Assembly (NCBI GenBank): GCA_013329295.1
Contig: DUKP01000046.1
Location: 2,259 to 9,654 of the forward strand
Source of the DNA: Candidatus Poseidoniaceae archaeon
GTDB taxonomy: Archaea; Thermoplasmatota; Poseidoniia; Poseidoniales; Poseidoniaceae
Direction of reading: 5' to 3'
DNA length: 7,396 nt
A model generated the notes under the pieces. The model searched no databases and was not told the DNA's origin. It saw only the letters and a program-made list of their open reading frames with translations. A program made the translations under genes and the position numbers. Positions 1-7,000 of the stretch are shown here, in pieces. Numbering within the stretch: position 1 is the stretch's first letter; each line of letters begins with the position of its first letter.

Positions 1-2246
1 CTCGGTGCTTGATTGACAACTGTTATCTGTCCCGTAGATGAACTAATGCTGTCAAACGAATCTTGTGCTTCGATAGCCAATGTGAAGTCACCGACTTCTA
101 AACCAGGTACTACAATCAATGTTGAGTATTTGTCATCGCCAATAGCAGCGTCGCCATCAATCCCTCTATCATTCATTACAACTATTGAACCACCGATAGG
201 GGTCAAGTCAACGGTTACCTGTTCAAGATTCCAATCTACATCACTTACTTCGGCAACTAGGGTTGCAACACTACCGCCCTCTGAAACTACTAATCCCTCG
301 AGTAAGTAAAGCCCAGAAATTATAGGTGCAGAATTTTCTTCAGCCGTAACAACTGCAGGTGATATTACCCTAGTCAATAATTGAGTTTCTGTAAAGTTCG
401 CAAGGTTTCCTTCTTCACCAAATGGTATAGCTAATACTCTCGAAACACTCGAAATCAAACCCTTCAATGGGCCCTCATCAATTATCGCTCCTGTTGCAGT
501 ACCAGATTCACTCCCTTCATAGACGCCAGACCAAGATACGACATGGAAATTATGACCATCCCTTGGATCATTCGTCACTGCTTCTGCTGTTACAACAAGT
601 GTCAGTCCTTCTTGACCATCCAATCTAATCTTATCTCCTGGATGCATCGGTATAGGCATCAAACCAGTCTCTCTACTAACGGTTAAATTACCAAGTGCTT
701 CCTCAACTTCAGGTGGTTCTGGTTCCTTTTCAATTGGACTTCTTTCTGGGAATTCTTCACCACTTGAGGAATCTGCCCCCGATTCCTCCCACACTAGACG
801 TACCGTTCGATTCTCCCAATCTGAGTAAATTACCTGATAATCCCAAGTTTGATTGTGTGTCGCCCCGATTCCTGCTCCATCGAAAAAATTGCCACCATTT
901 ATACCAGTTAAATTGAACCAAGATTCTTCATGAATTACATTAACTGGGAATTCAATTCCTGTAGCATTAGCCTGCATTCCTGTCAATTCTATGCCTCTAA
1001 CAACTCCAAAATCGCCTTGAACATCTCCAGTAATCACCCCATCAATATGAATATCATCAACTAAAGTTATTCCTTGTTCTGACTTGGTATGAAACTGATA
1101 AATTGTACCATTTACATTTACCGAGGATTCATTATCGCTCTCTGAAAAACCGAATGTCCCAGAACCTACAACCTCCTCAATCTGACTAGTTCTTACACCA
1201 TCATTCCATGTTTCTCCAGAATTCAAAGTGTTTACATCTATGTCAAGTCTTGAACCATCATCAATAATTATCATATCTGCAATAGCCTCAAACCTTTGGT
1301 CATAGAATCTCCTTACTCCATTTTCATCCCAAGTTTCGAGATAAAAAACACCGATGTCACCATTAACTGCAAAGGATGAGTTTTCACTTTCTTGAGAACT
1401 TATGTTTAATACTCCATTAGCATCAATTTTTAGTCGCTCTGAAATTACTTGATTGATAATCGAACGATTCAATTCGGCATTTGTTACTTCTACAATTATT
1501 GATGTATTTACATCATCTTCCATAGAAATAATATGCAATACTCCAGAGCCAACCGCTTCAAACACTTGTGAAGTTAAAATTCCACTCTGTATGGTTTCGT
1601 TCTTCCAAATCGATTCTAAATCAAGTGACAAATTATTGCTACCTAAATCTGTTGATTCAAGAAATGAAATACTACCATTACCGAGTTCCCATGATTCGAT
1701 AGTATCACCAATTCTCTGTTGCCAGCCTTGACCAGTAAAATTCAGGTTGAATCCTTGAGGCCCTTCAGAGGTGTTGTATATTTGATCGAGTAACCATGTT
1801 GTTTCGAGCATTATTTCATGATCATCCATAGGTTGATTCCAAGTTCCAACCTCAAATTCACGTTCTACCATCATAGGCTCATCTAATTCTTGTTCAGCAT
1901 AATGAGTTATTGAAACTGATACCGTGATAATATCATTCCAATCTAAACTAGTGTTAAGTTGAATATCTAATATTCTAAATCCATCAACTAGATCCCACGA
2001 TTGAAGAATCTCAACATCTAAATCTTCTCCTGCCCTTTCATGTTCAACATCTATCACGGCTTGATACGATTCTCCATCAGCAAAAGTAACTCGATAAGCA
2101 TGGTTATTTTCACCAAATTCATTAGCAAGCCATAACGTGTTTATTTGAGGTTGCTGTGGCATACCATCCGCCGATACAACCGGTAAGAATAGTGGCATTA
2201 AGAGGAGAAGAAGAACTGTGCCAATGAGCCTGCGGGATTTTGCCAT
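1..2246 (-). CDS. Large secreted/cell-surface protein with internal repeats and Ig-like C-terminal region (partial, 3' end outside window)
   Basis: Reading the minus strand from the ATG at 2246-2244 gives about 748 codons with no stop, running off the left edge. An in-frame TAG lies at 2264-2262, so this ATG is the only reasonable start. The N-terminus is a classic signal peptide: MAKSRR, a Leu-rich core, then PVVSA followed by DG, with likely cleavage after residue ~27. The mature part is beta-rich, full of Trp, Asn, Ser and acidic residues, has many N-x-S/T sequons, and I saw no cysteine. Residues ~180-390 contain a repeated module (TSQVFEAVGSG at ~225, TSQIEEVVGSG at ~353). An acidic Pro/Glu/Ser linker covers ~486-518. 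The end resembles an Ig-like extracellular domain with the motif RGIDGDAAIGDDKYS (~692-706). It is therefore exported and probably surface-bound or adhesive; any anchor would lie beyond the window. The specific function is not recognised. It is transcribed divergently from thrS. Confidence 0.88.
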   Translation of the reverse strand, partial: MAKSRRLIGTVLLLLLMPLFLPVVSADGMPQQPQINTLWLANEFGENNHAYRVTFADGESYQAVIDVEHERAGEDLDVEILQSWDLVDGFRILDIQLNTSLDWNDIITVSVSITHYAEQELDEPMMVEREFEVGTWNQPMDDHEIMLETTWLLDQIYNTSEGPQGFNLNFTGQGWQQRIGDTIESWELGNGSISFLESTDLGSNNLSLDLESIWKNETIQSGILTSQVFEAVGSGVLHIISMEDDVNTSIIVEVTNAELNRSIINQVISERLKIDANGVLNISSQESENSSFAVNGDIGVFYLETWDENGVRRFYDQRFEAIADMIIIDDGSRLDIDVNTLNSGETWNDGVRTSQIEEVVGSGTFGFSESDNESSVNVNGTIYQFHTKSEQGITLVDDIHIDGVITGDVQGDFGVVRGIELTGMQANATGIEFPVNVIHEESWFNLTGINGGNFFDGAGIGATHNQTWDYQVIYSDWENRTVRLVWEESGADSSSGEEFPERSPIEKEPEPPEVEEALGNLTVSRETGLMPIPMHPGDKIRLDGQEGLTLVVTAEAVTNDPRDGHNFHVVSWSGVYEGSESGTATGAIIDEGPLKGLISSVSRVLAIPFGEEGNLANFTETQLLTRVISPAVVTAEENSAPIISGLYLLEGLVVSEGGSVATLVAEVSDVDWNLEQVTVDLTPIGGSIVVMNDRGIDGDAAIGDDKYSTLIVVPGLEVGDFTLAIEAQDSFDSISSSTGQITVVNQAP
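692..791 (-). other. Acidic Pro/Glu/Ser linker within the secreted protein
   Basis: About 33 residues (~486-518) are dominated by Glu, Pro and Ser (for example SSSGEEFPERSPIEKEPEPP), with almost no aromatic residues, unlike the Trp/Asn-rich sequence on both sides. This composition indicates a flexible, disordered spacer. It separates the repeat-bearing N-terminal part from the C-terminal Ig-like part. Confidence 0.7.
1077..1700 (-). repeat. Diverged internal protein repeat (about 128-residue period) in the secreted protein
   Basis: The peptide TSQVFEAVGSG (codons within 1540-1574) recurs as TSQIEEVVGSG (within 1156-1190), exactly 384 nt or 128 codons apart. Each is preceded by a Trp-Asn/Lys-Asn segment (IWKNETIQSG and TWNDGVR). 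Each is followed by a hydrophobic strand and an acidic Asn/Ser-rich turn. A third, offset occurrence of the strand-turn part lies between them (GVLNISSQESENSSFAVNG, roughly 1350-1405; compare GTFGFSESDNESSVNVNG). The copies are diverged at DNA level, so this is an old domain duplication and not a recent DNA repeat. Confidence 0.65.
2166..2246 (-). other. Predicted Sec signal peptide of the secreted protein
   Basis: The first ~27 residues have a basic n-region (K3, R5, R6), a hydrophobic core rich in Leu (LIGTVLLLLLMPLFLP) and a small-residue cleavage site V-V-S-A before D-G. This is a Sec-type signal, probably cut by signal peptidase I. There is no lipobox cysteine, so it is not a lipoprotein, and there is no twin-arginine pair with the usual TAT context. 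Confidence 0.85.
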
Positions 2247-2300
2247 GATGATATTGTATACCTACTACTCTTCAATACTTGTGGAATCCTGTTTAACAAA

Positions 2301-2324
2301 AATCATGATTATTTGATTCAATCA
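2301..2324. promoter_or_regulatory. Paired small palindromes in the divergent promoter region (candidate operator)
   Basis: AATCATGATT (2301-2310) is a perfect 10-bp palindrome. Three bases later comes TGATT-C-AATCA (2314-2324), a 5-bp inverted repeat around one base. The pentamer AATCA/TGATT thus occurs four times in 24 bp between the divergent surface-protein gene and thrS. A dimeric regulator site is possible. No factor can be named, and in A+T-rich DNA chance is not excluded. Confidence 0.3.
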
Positions 2325-2410
2325 GTTAGGCGTAAATTGGTAAAAAATAACATGCTGAATAGTAATTTGAATCGCGAAATTGATGAAGGGTTGGTACTTC
2401 CGGCAAGTAT

Positions 2411-2418
2411 AGGAGGGG
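2411..2418 (+). promoter_or_regulatory. Shine-Dalgarno site that points to a TTG start for thrS
   Basis: AGGAGGGG lies 7 nt (counted from AGGAGG) before an in-frame TTG at 2424. It is the strongest ribosome-binding site in the region. It lies inside the longer reading frame that begins at 2313, and neither upstream start (TTG 2313 or ATG 2352) has a comparable site. Confidence 0.75.
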
Positions 2419-2423
2419 CTAAT

Positions 2424-4433
2424 TTGACACTGATTAACATCACTTTACCTGATGGAAATGTCAATGAATATGCTGCAGGCATCACATGTTCTGAAGTTAT
2501 TACCGATGTGCTTGGAAAGAAAAATGGCTGCCTTGCAGCATTGGTTGATGGCCATGAAAGAGATATGTCTTATGAGATTCATCACTCATGTGAAATTGAG
2601 GGGATTAAGGCTGAATCTGATTCTGGTATGCACATCTTAAGACATAGTACTGCACACCTTTTAGCCCAAGCAGTGATGGAGCTTTATCCAGATGCAAAAC
2701 CAACAATTGGACCTGCCATAGATAGAGGATTTTACTATGATTTTGCTATGGAACCAATCACAGAAGCAGATTTAAAGCCGATTCAGAAAAAAATGCAAGA
2801 GCTTGCTCGGAGAAATCTAACTGTTGAAAGAGTTGAACTCGGGGACCAAGAATTAAGAGAACACTTTGCTTCTAACCCTTACAAAATTGAAATCATTGAA
2901 GACAAAATCGGAGAAGGAACTGGTTCAACTATTTACAAACAAGGTGATTGGTATGACTTATGTCTGGGGCCACACGTTGCAAGCACTGCTAAATTGATGT
3001 TTTGTAAATTAACCAGTGTGTCATCAGCTTATTGGCGAGGTGACCAAGATAGAGAACAATTAGTTCGAATTTATGGTATTGTAGAACCTACGAAAGAAGC
3101 TCTCAAACAAACCTTACACAGAATGGAAGAAGCAAAGAAGCGTGATCACAGAAAGCTTGGGCGAGATTTACAACTTTTCCATATTGATGAAGAAGTCGGC
3201 CAAGGCCTGATTTTGTGGACACCAAGAGGAGCAATTGTGCGACAAGAGTTACAGAACTTTATCGGTGAGCACTTAACAAGACAAGGATACTCACAAGTAT
3301 TTACTCCACATATTGGGAAACTTGACTTGTATCGGACATCGGGTCACTTTCCATATTACCAAGATTCGCAATACCCGCCATTGGTTGAGAAAGATTTGAT
3401 GAAAAAATTATCAGATGAAGGATGCTCGTGTTCTGAACTATCTAACCTAATGAAAACTGGAGAAATTGATGGCTATATGCTCAAGCCTATGAATTGCCCT
3501 CACCATGTCAAGATTTATGCTTCACAAGCAAGATCATATCGAGATTTACCTTTACGACTAGCAGAATTTGGCACAGTTTATCGATGGGAGCAATCAGGTG
3601 AAATCTCTGGAATGACAAGAGTCCGTGGATTTACTCAAGATGATGCTCATTTATTTGTAACAGAAGACCAGATTGCTCAAGAAGTGCTTGGGTGCATTGA
3701 ACTTGTACAGATTATTTTTGACAAATTAGGAATGACTGATTATCGAGTAAGAGTCGGACTTAGAGACCCTGATTCTACAAAATATGTTGGCGACCCCAAA
3801 CGATGGGATAAGGCAGAGCAAGCGTGTCGTGATGCGGCTGCATCACTTGGCGTAGATTGGTCAGAAGAAGAAGGTGAAGCTGCATTTTATGGTCCAAAGA
3901 TCGACTTCGTGGTTAAGGATGTAATTGGAAGAGAATGGCAACTTGGAACTGTTCAAGTAGATTACAACCTTCCTGAGCGTTTTGATTTAACTTACAAAGG
4001 CTCAGATGGCGAATTACATCGCCCAGTGATGATTCATCGAGCACCATTTGGTTCCATGGAAAGATTCTGTGGAGTGTTGATAGAACATTTTGCTGGCCGT
4101 TTCCCAACCTGGCTTTCACCTACTCAATGCCACATACTGACAATCTCACAAAAACACACTGAATACGCTAACTTCGTTGCAGAAAAACTGAGAGAATTTG
4201 GTATTAGAGTTGAAATTGATGATGGCGACGATACTATTGGCAAGAAAATTAGAACTCATCGAAAACTCCACCCAGCCTACATGGTTATTCTTGGAGATGG
4301 AGAGGCTGAAAATAATACAGTTAGCTTAAGAGCCCGTAGTGGAGAACAGGTAGCTGATATTGCTCTAGATGAGTTCATAACAAATATTACTGCTGAAATT
4401 TCTGAAAAGTCATCCCAGCCTAACTTGGTTTGA
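2424..4433 (+). CDS. thrS: Threonyl-tRNA synthetase (bacterial type, with editing domain)
   Basis: Charges tRNA-Thr with threonine in the cytoplasm. Numbering from TTG 2424 (669 aa; E. coli has 642): a TGS domain covers ~1-62 (INITLPDG). The editing domain follows, with HSTAH (H74, H78) and C180/H184 in DLCLGPH; these four match the known E. coli editing residues (H73, H77, C182, H186) in spacing. The class II catalytic core has motif 2 (VYRWEQSGEISGMTRVRGF) and motif 3 (HRAPFGSMERF). Zinc ligands C358 (PMNCPHH), H409 (DDAHLF) and H538 are all present. A C-terminal anticodon-binding domain begins at ~565 (PTQCHILTIS). About 25 extra residues lie between GHFPYY and KPMNC. Longer starts exist at ATG 2352 and TTG 2313 (706 aa), but the Shine-Dalgarno and domain start favour 2424. 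The stop overlaps the TTG start of the next gene. The enzyme looks complete and active. Confidence 0.96.
   Translation: MTLINITLPDGNVNEYAAGITCSEVITDVLGKKNGCLAALVDGHERDMSYEIHHSCEIEGIKAESDSGMHILRHSTAHLLAQAVMELYPDAKPTIGPAIDRGFYYDFAMEPITEADLKPIQKKMQELARRNLTVERVELGDQELREHFASNPYKIEIIEDKIGEGTGSTIYKQGDWYDLCLGPHVASTAKLMFCKLTSVSSAYWRGDQDREQLVRIYGIVEPTKEALKQTLHRMEEAKKRDHRKLGRDLQLFHIDEEVGQGLILWTPRGAIVRQELQNFIGEHLTRQGYSQVFTPHIGKLDLYRTSGHFPYYQDSQYPPLVEKDLMKKLSDEGCSCSELSNLMKTGEIDGYMLKPMNCPHHVKIYASQARSYRDLPLRLAEFGTVYRWEQSGEISGMTRVRGFTQDDAHLFVTEDQIAQEVLGCIELVQIIFDKLGMTDYRVRVGLRDPDSTKYVGDPKRWDKAEQACRDAAASLGVDWSEEEGEAAFYGPKIDFVVKDVIGREWQLGTVQVDYNLPERFDLTYKGSDGELHRPVMIHRAPFGSMERFCGVLIEHFAGRFPTWLSPTQCHILTISQKHTEYANFVAEKLREFGIRVEIDDGDDTIGKKIRTHRKLHPAYMVILGDGEAENNTVSLRARSGEQVADIALDEFITNITAEISEKSSQPNLV
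3363..3476 (+). other. Lineage-specific insertion in the ThrRS catalytic domain
   Basis: Between GHFPYYQ and LKPMNC there are about 25 more residues than in E. coli ThrRS. The insertion is rich in Lys, Glu, Leu and Ser, carries a closely spaced Cys pair (GCSCSEL), and reads as a helical segment. It sits just before zinc ligand C358. A longer version of this loop also occurs in some other bacterial-type ThrRSs as I recall, so it is more likely a clade marker than a new domain. Confidence 0.6.
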
Positions 4434-7000
4434 AAGGAGGTTTTGATATTTCAGCACCACCAATCATTGATGGTTTTGGGTTGGTGGCCATAATTCCTTT
4501 TTTCTTTGCCGCAATCACCGCTTACTTGTTTTGGAATAGTGTAGTTCCACGTCAATTAAGAGGTTTACAAGTGGCATTTCAAACTGGAGAAAAACGTTAT
4601 GAGGTACATAATGTCACTAGATCTGTAGAAGATGCAAGAAATCTATTACAAACCAAAGGTATGAGATTTGGTGTTACAAGTTATCTTTTTGCTTTAACAG
4701 GAGTTTTGATTCTTGTTTTCGAGTTTTTGATGACTAAGTACAATTTCTCCGAAGGATTTCATGCACCATCAATTATCATAGCATTACTTTTTATCTCAAT
4801 TCCAGCTATTATTTCGAGTGGCTCTTCCCTTGGTGCACAGGTCATTAAACCAGTAGGGGCAGGAAAAGCCACGCTACAAAATTCAAATGTATGGCAAAAT
4901 TATTCATATGTTGTATTAACACTTAGTTGGATGATTTTTGTTGGAATCGTTGCAGTAATTCTTACTTCAATGAACATCCCTTCTTTCAGGGTATTCAGTA
5001 TCTGTGCATTTGTCGCGTTTTCTCCAGCAGTACTTGCTTACGGCAGGGTTCTTGGTTCATCTTGGCAAGCGCTAAAGCAATCCTCAATGAAAATTGCTAG
5101 CGGTGAAGCATCACCATTTCATAATCATAAACCAAGTCCGAAACAGCAAGCAATTGCTCAGATTGTTAATCTAAACCTTTCAGTAATGCCTTTTATCGCG
5201 TTTAATACAATAGTTTCAATCTTAGCACTATCAATAAATCCTGAAATGTTTACTCATTCTGATAGAGTTCTTGATTTACCTGAATATCGAGTTCAGTCTT
5301 CGATAATGGAAGAAGGGGGGATTCTAGGGTTTGCATTGATTGAGTTGTTTGCCTTTATCCCTGCTGAAGGAATAAGAGTGCCCCTTGTAAATATGGTATT
5401 GTTATTCTTACTTTTGAACGTTGCATTAATCGGATTCTTATTTGTCTATGAAGTTGCTAGAATTTTATTCTTAGATGTTCAGGATGTCTCTGGCAAAGGT
5501 GGCATTAAACTAGCTGATAGTCGCTTACTTAGAGCTGAAAGAAGTCAGCAAGCCAAAGTATTGAACTTCTGCTTTACTGGCTTTGCTGGTCAATCTATGC
5601 TACTATTAGCATTAGCTATGATTACCTTCTGGGACTCTAGTTTCCTACCTCAAGGTGCAGCATGTGGATCATGGGAAAACAACCTATGTACAGTTATTCA
5701 AAAAGACGCTCTAGAAGAATTAACATGGATGCTTTCTTCTGGAGGTCAAGTTGCATTTGTTGTGATTTGGGCACGATCTAGAAAAATAGGTTCACGCTTA
5801 GAAGACATCTCATTTGATGCTTCTATGGGCGAGAATAGGGCAAGAATGGCACAATTAGAAGACGTCATTTACCTAAAACAAAAGGCCATTAGAAAATTGG
5901 TTACTGAGGATTCTTGGGATAAAGCGTTGGCCCGTATTGATACGGTAATTGAAGGGCATGGAGAACAATTAGAAGGTCTAGATTTGGTTAGAAAAACTGA
6001 TGCTATGATGGAAATATATGCTGCGATGGGGCGATGGGATGATGCCGAAAATAATGCAGTATCGATATTGGCATTAAGAGGTGGCAGAGAAGCACAAATT
6101 GCTAGATTAATTTTAGTTGCTGCGAGTTTGAGTCAACGAGATTTTGCCGAAGCTAAACCGAGACTTGCAATGTTACCAGACGATGACATTGAAGCGGCAA
6201 GGCTTCAGTGGTTTGCATCAATAATGCAGCCAAAAAAGAGGAAACTAGATGAGAAATTGAAGTCATTACTTTCGGTTGATCCGCTTTCTAAAAGAAATGT
6301 TGACTTAATCAAACGCTACAGAGACGGGATTGCTACTACTGAAATGGCTTATCGAAATGAGCCTGAAGACCGATTGATTCTACTTGGTGACATAGCAAGA
6401 ATGAGATTATGCGGTAAGTTTGAACAAGCGCTAAACATTCTTGAACGGTACATTAAGAAAAATTCCTTAGAAAATTGGATTCATGGTAATGTTGTGTGTG
6501 CATTATTACATCTTGATGAAGGAAGAATCCTAACCGCAACTAATATTGCAGAAAATTTAGCCAAAACACAATCAAGACACCCGCATTTACGTAGCCTCCT
6601 TAGACACCTCGAGTCAATCGGACAAACAATATCTGCAAGCAGCGAACCGACTGGTATTGAGTGGTTGCGAGACTCTGGACTTGATTGGGTGAATGCTTGG
6701 CCTTATCGCCACACTGTCGCACCAGCTCCTGCTTTGGTCACCAAAGAATTACAAAAACACGCTTGGAAAGCCAATGGATGGATTAGCTTTGGAGATGAAC
6801 AAATGTTTGAGCAAGCAAAAAATAAATTGTCAAATGGTTGGAAATTACTTTCAAACAAAATTAGTGAAAGCGATTTCCCTCCTTGTCTCTTTACTCATAT
6901 TACCGGAGTAGTGGTTACTATTGGAGGCATGCCTGTAGACCTTGGACTACCTGGTGACATTGATATTACAACAATCGAAAAAGCCGGATTACTGGATTGA
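4430..7000 (+). CDS. Polytopic membrane protein with cytoplasmic TPR-like C-terminal half (unknown function)
   Basis: An 856-aa protein that I do not recognise. The N-terminal half has about 9-10 hydrophobic helices (roughly residues 16-36, 82-101, 114-132, 159-180, 188-205, 247-268, 298-312, 317-347, 379-400 and 431-448). Polar loops lie between them, including one with two cysteines 8 apart (C412, C420). After a basic stretch (ARSRKIGSR) the rest is soluble. Residues ~475-730 are helix pairs with TPR-like signatures such as SWDKALARIDTVIEGH, GRWDDAENNAVSILALR and GKFEQALNILERYIKK. A compact Trp-rich tail (~740-856) follows. TPR-like repeats suggest docking of other proteins at the inner face of the membrane; no catalytic motif is visible. 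The gene overlaps thrS by 4 nt (TTGA) if TTG 4430 is the start; ATT 4448 is the alternative. It is very probably co-transcribed with thrS. Confidence 0.85.
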   Translation: MKGGFDISAPPIIDGFGLVAIIPFFFAAITAYLFWNSVVPRQLRGLQVAFQTGEKRYEVHNVTRSVEDARNLLQTKGMRFGVTSYLFALTGVLILVFEFLMTKYNFSEGFHAPSIIIALLFISIPAIISSGSSLGAQVIKPVGAGKATLQNSNVWQNYSYVVLTLSWMIFVGIVAVILTSMNIPSFRVFSICAFVAFSPAVLAYGRVLGSSWQALKQSSMKIASGEASPFHNHKPSPKQQAIAQIVNLNLSVMPFIAFNTIVSILALSINPEMFTHSDRVLDLPEYRVQSSIMEEGGILGFALIELFAFIPAEGIRVPLVNMVLLFLLLNVALIGFLFVYEVARILFLDVQDVSGKGGIKLADSRLLRAERSQQAKVLNFCFTGFAGQSMLLLALAMITFWDSSFLPQGAACGSWENNLCTVIQKDALEELTWMLSSGGQVAFVVIWARSRKIGSRLEDISFDASMGENRARMAQLEDVIYLKQKAIRKLVTEDSWDKALARIDTVIEGHGEQLEGLDLVRKTDAMMEIYAAMGRWDDAENNAVSILALRGGREAQIARLILVAASLSQRDFAEAKPRLAMLPDDDIEAARLQWFASIMQPKKRKLDEKLKSLLSVDPLSKRNVDLIKRYRDGIATTEMAYRNEPEDRLILLGDIARMRLCGKFEQALNILERYIKKNSLENWIHGNVVCALLHLDEGRILTATNIAENLAKTQSRHPHLRSLLRHLESIGQTISASSEPTGIEWLRDSGLDWVNAWPYRHTVAPAPALVTKELQKHAWKANGWISFGDEQMFEQAKNKLSNGWKLLSNKISESDFPPCLFTHITGVVVTIGGMPVDLGLPGDIDITTIEKAGLLD
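4433..4441 (+). promoter_or_regulatory. Strong Shine-Dalgarno site located after the first possible start of the membrane gene
   Basis: AAAGGAGGT begins at the last base of the thrS stop codon. It lies downstream of the only conventional nearby start (TTG at 4430), so it cannot serve that codon. Seven nt after AGGAGG, the same spacing as at thrS, is an in-frame ATT at 4448. The other TTG, at 4443, is out of frame and too close. The next conventional in-frame start is TTG at 4481. Confidence 0.7.
5852..6620 (+). other. TPR-like helical repeat region of the membrane protein
   Basis: Residues ~475-730 alternate amphipathic helices with TPR-like patterns: W-[DE]-x-A at one helix start (SWDKAL, RWDDAE) and G-x-[FW]-[ED]-x-A (GRWDDAE, GKFEQAL) at inter-helix turns. 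Three to five repeats can be outlined, some degenerate. In known families such arrays bind peptides or partner proteins; the partner here cannot be inferred. Confidence 0.6.

Noticed and set aside
13..1731. Plus-strand open frames at 13-309, 695-916 and 1453-1731
   Set aside because: They lie antisense to the continuous minus-strand secreted-protein frame, have low-complexity Pro/Ser/Leu composition, and lack ribosome-binding sites and recognisable domains.
2305..2316. ATG at 2305 as start of thrS or a leader peptide
   Set aside because: It reads only three codons (Met-Ile-Ile) before TGA, is not in the thrS frame, and is better explained as part of a palindrome.
2247..2423. TATA box/BRE promoters for the two divergent genes
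   Set aside because: Several A+T-rich stretches (for example near 2252-2261 and 2341-2350) could be TATA-like, but none matches the archaeal consensus well enough, at a sensible distance, to call.
2247..2423. T-box riboswitch upstream of thrS
   Set aside because: The leader is short and I see neither the T-box consensus nor a specifier stem or terminator hairpin.
2452..2640. Short plus-strand frame inside thrS
   Set aside because: It overlaps the conserved TGS and editing domains of ThrRS in another frame and has no domain features.
3913..4119. Minus-strand frame inside thrS
   Set aside because: It is antisense to ThrRS motif 3 and the zinc site; a shadow of the conserved coding sequence.
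6814..6831. T-rich terminator for serS (reverse strand of the A-rich run)
   Set aside because: The A-run lies in the coding sequence of the convergent gene, encodes ordinary Lys/Asn codons, is about 170 nt past the serS stop, and has no associated hairpin.
6693..6911. Short plus-strand frame near the end of the membrane-protein gene
   Set aside because: It overlaps the longer membrane-protein frame, has no ribosome-binding site and no features of its own.
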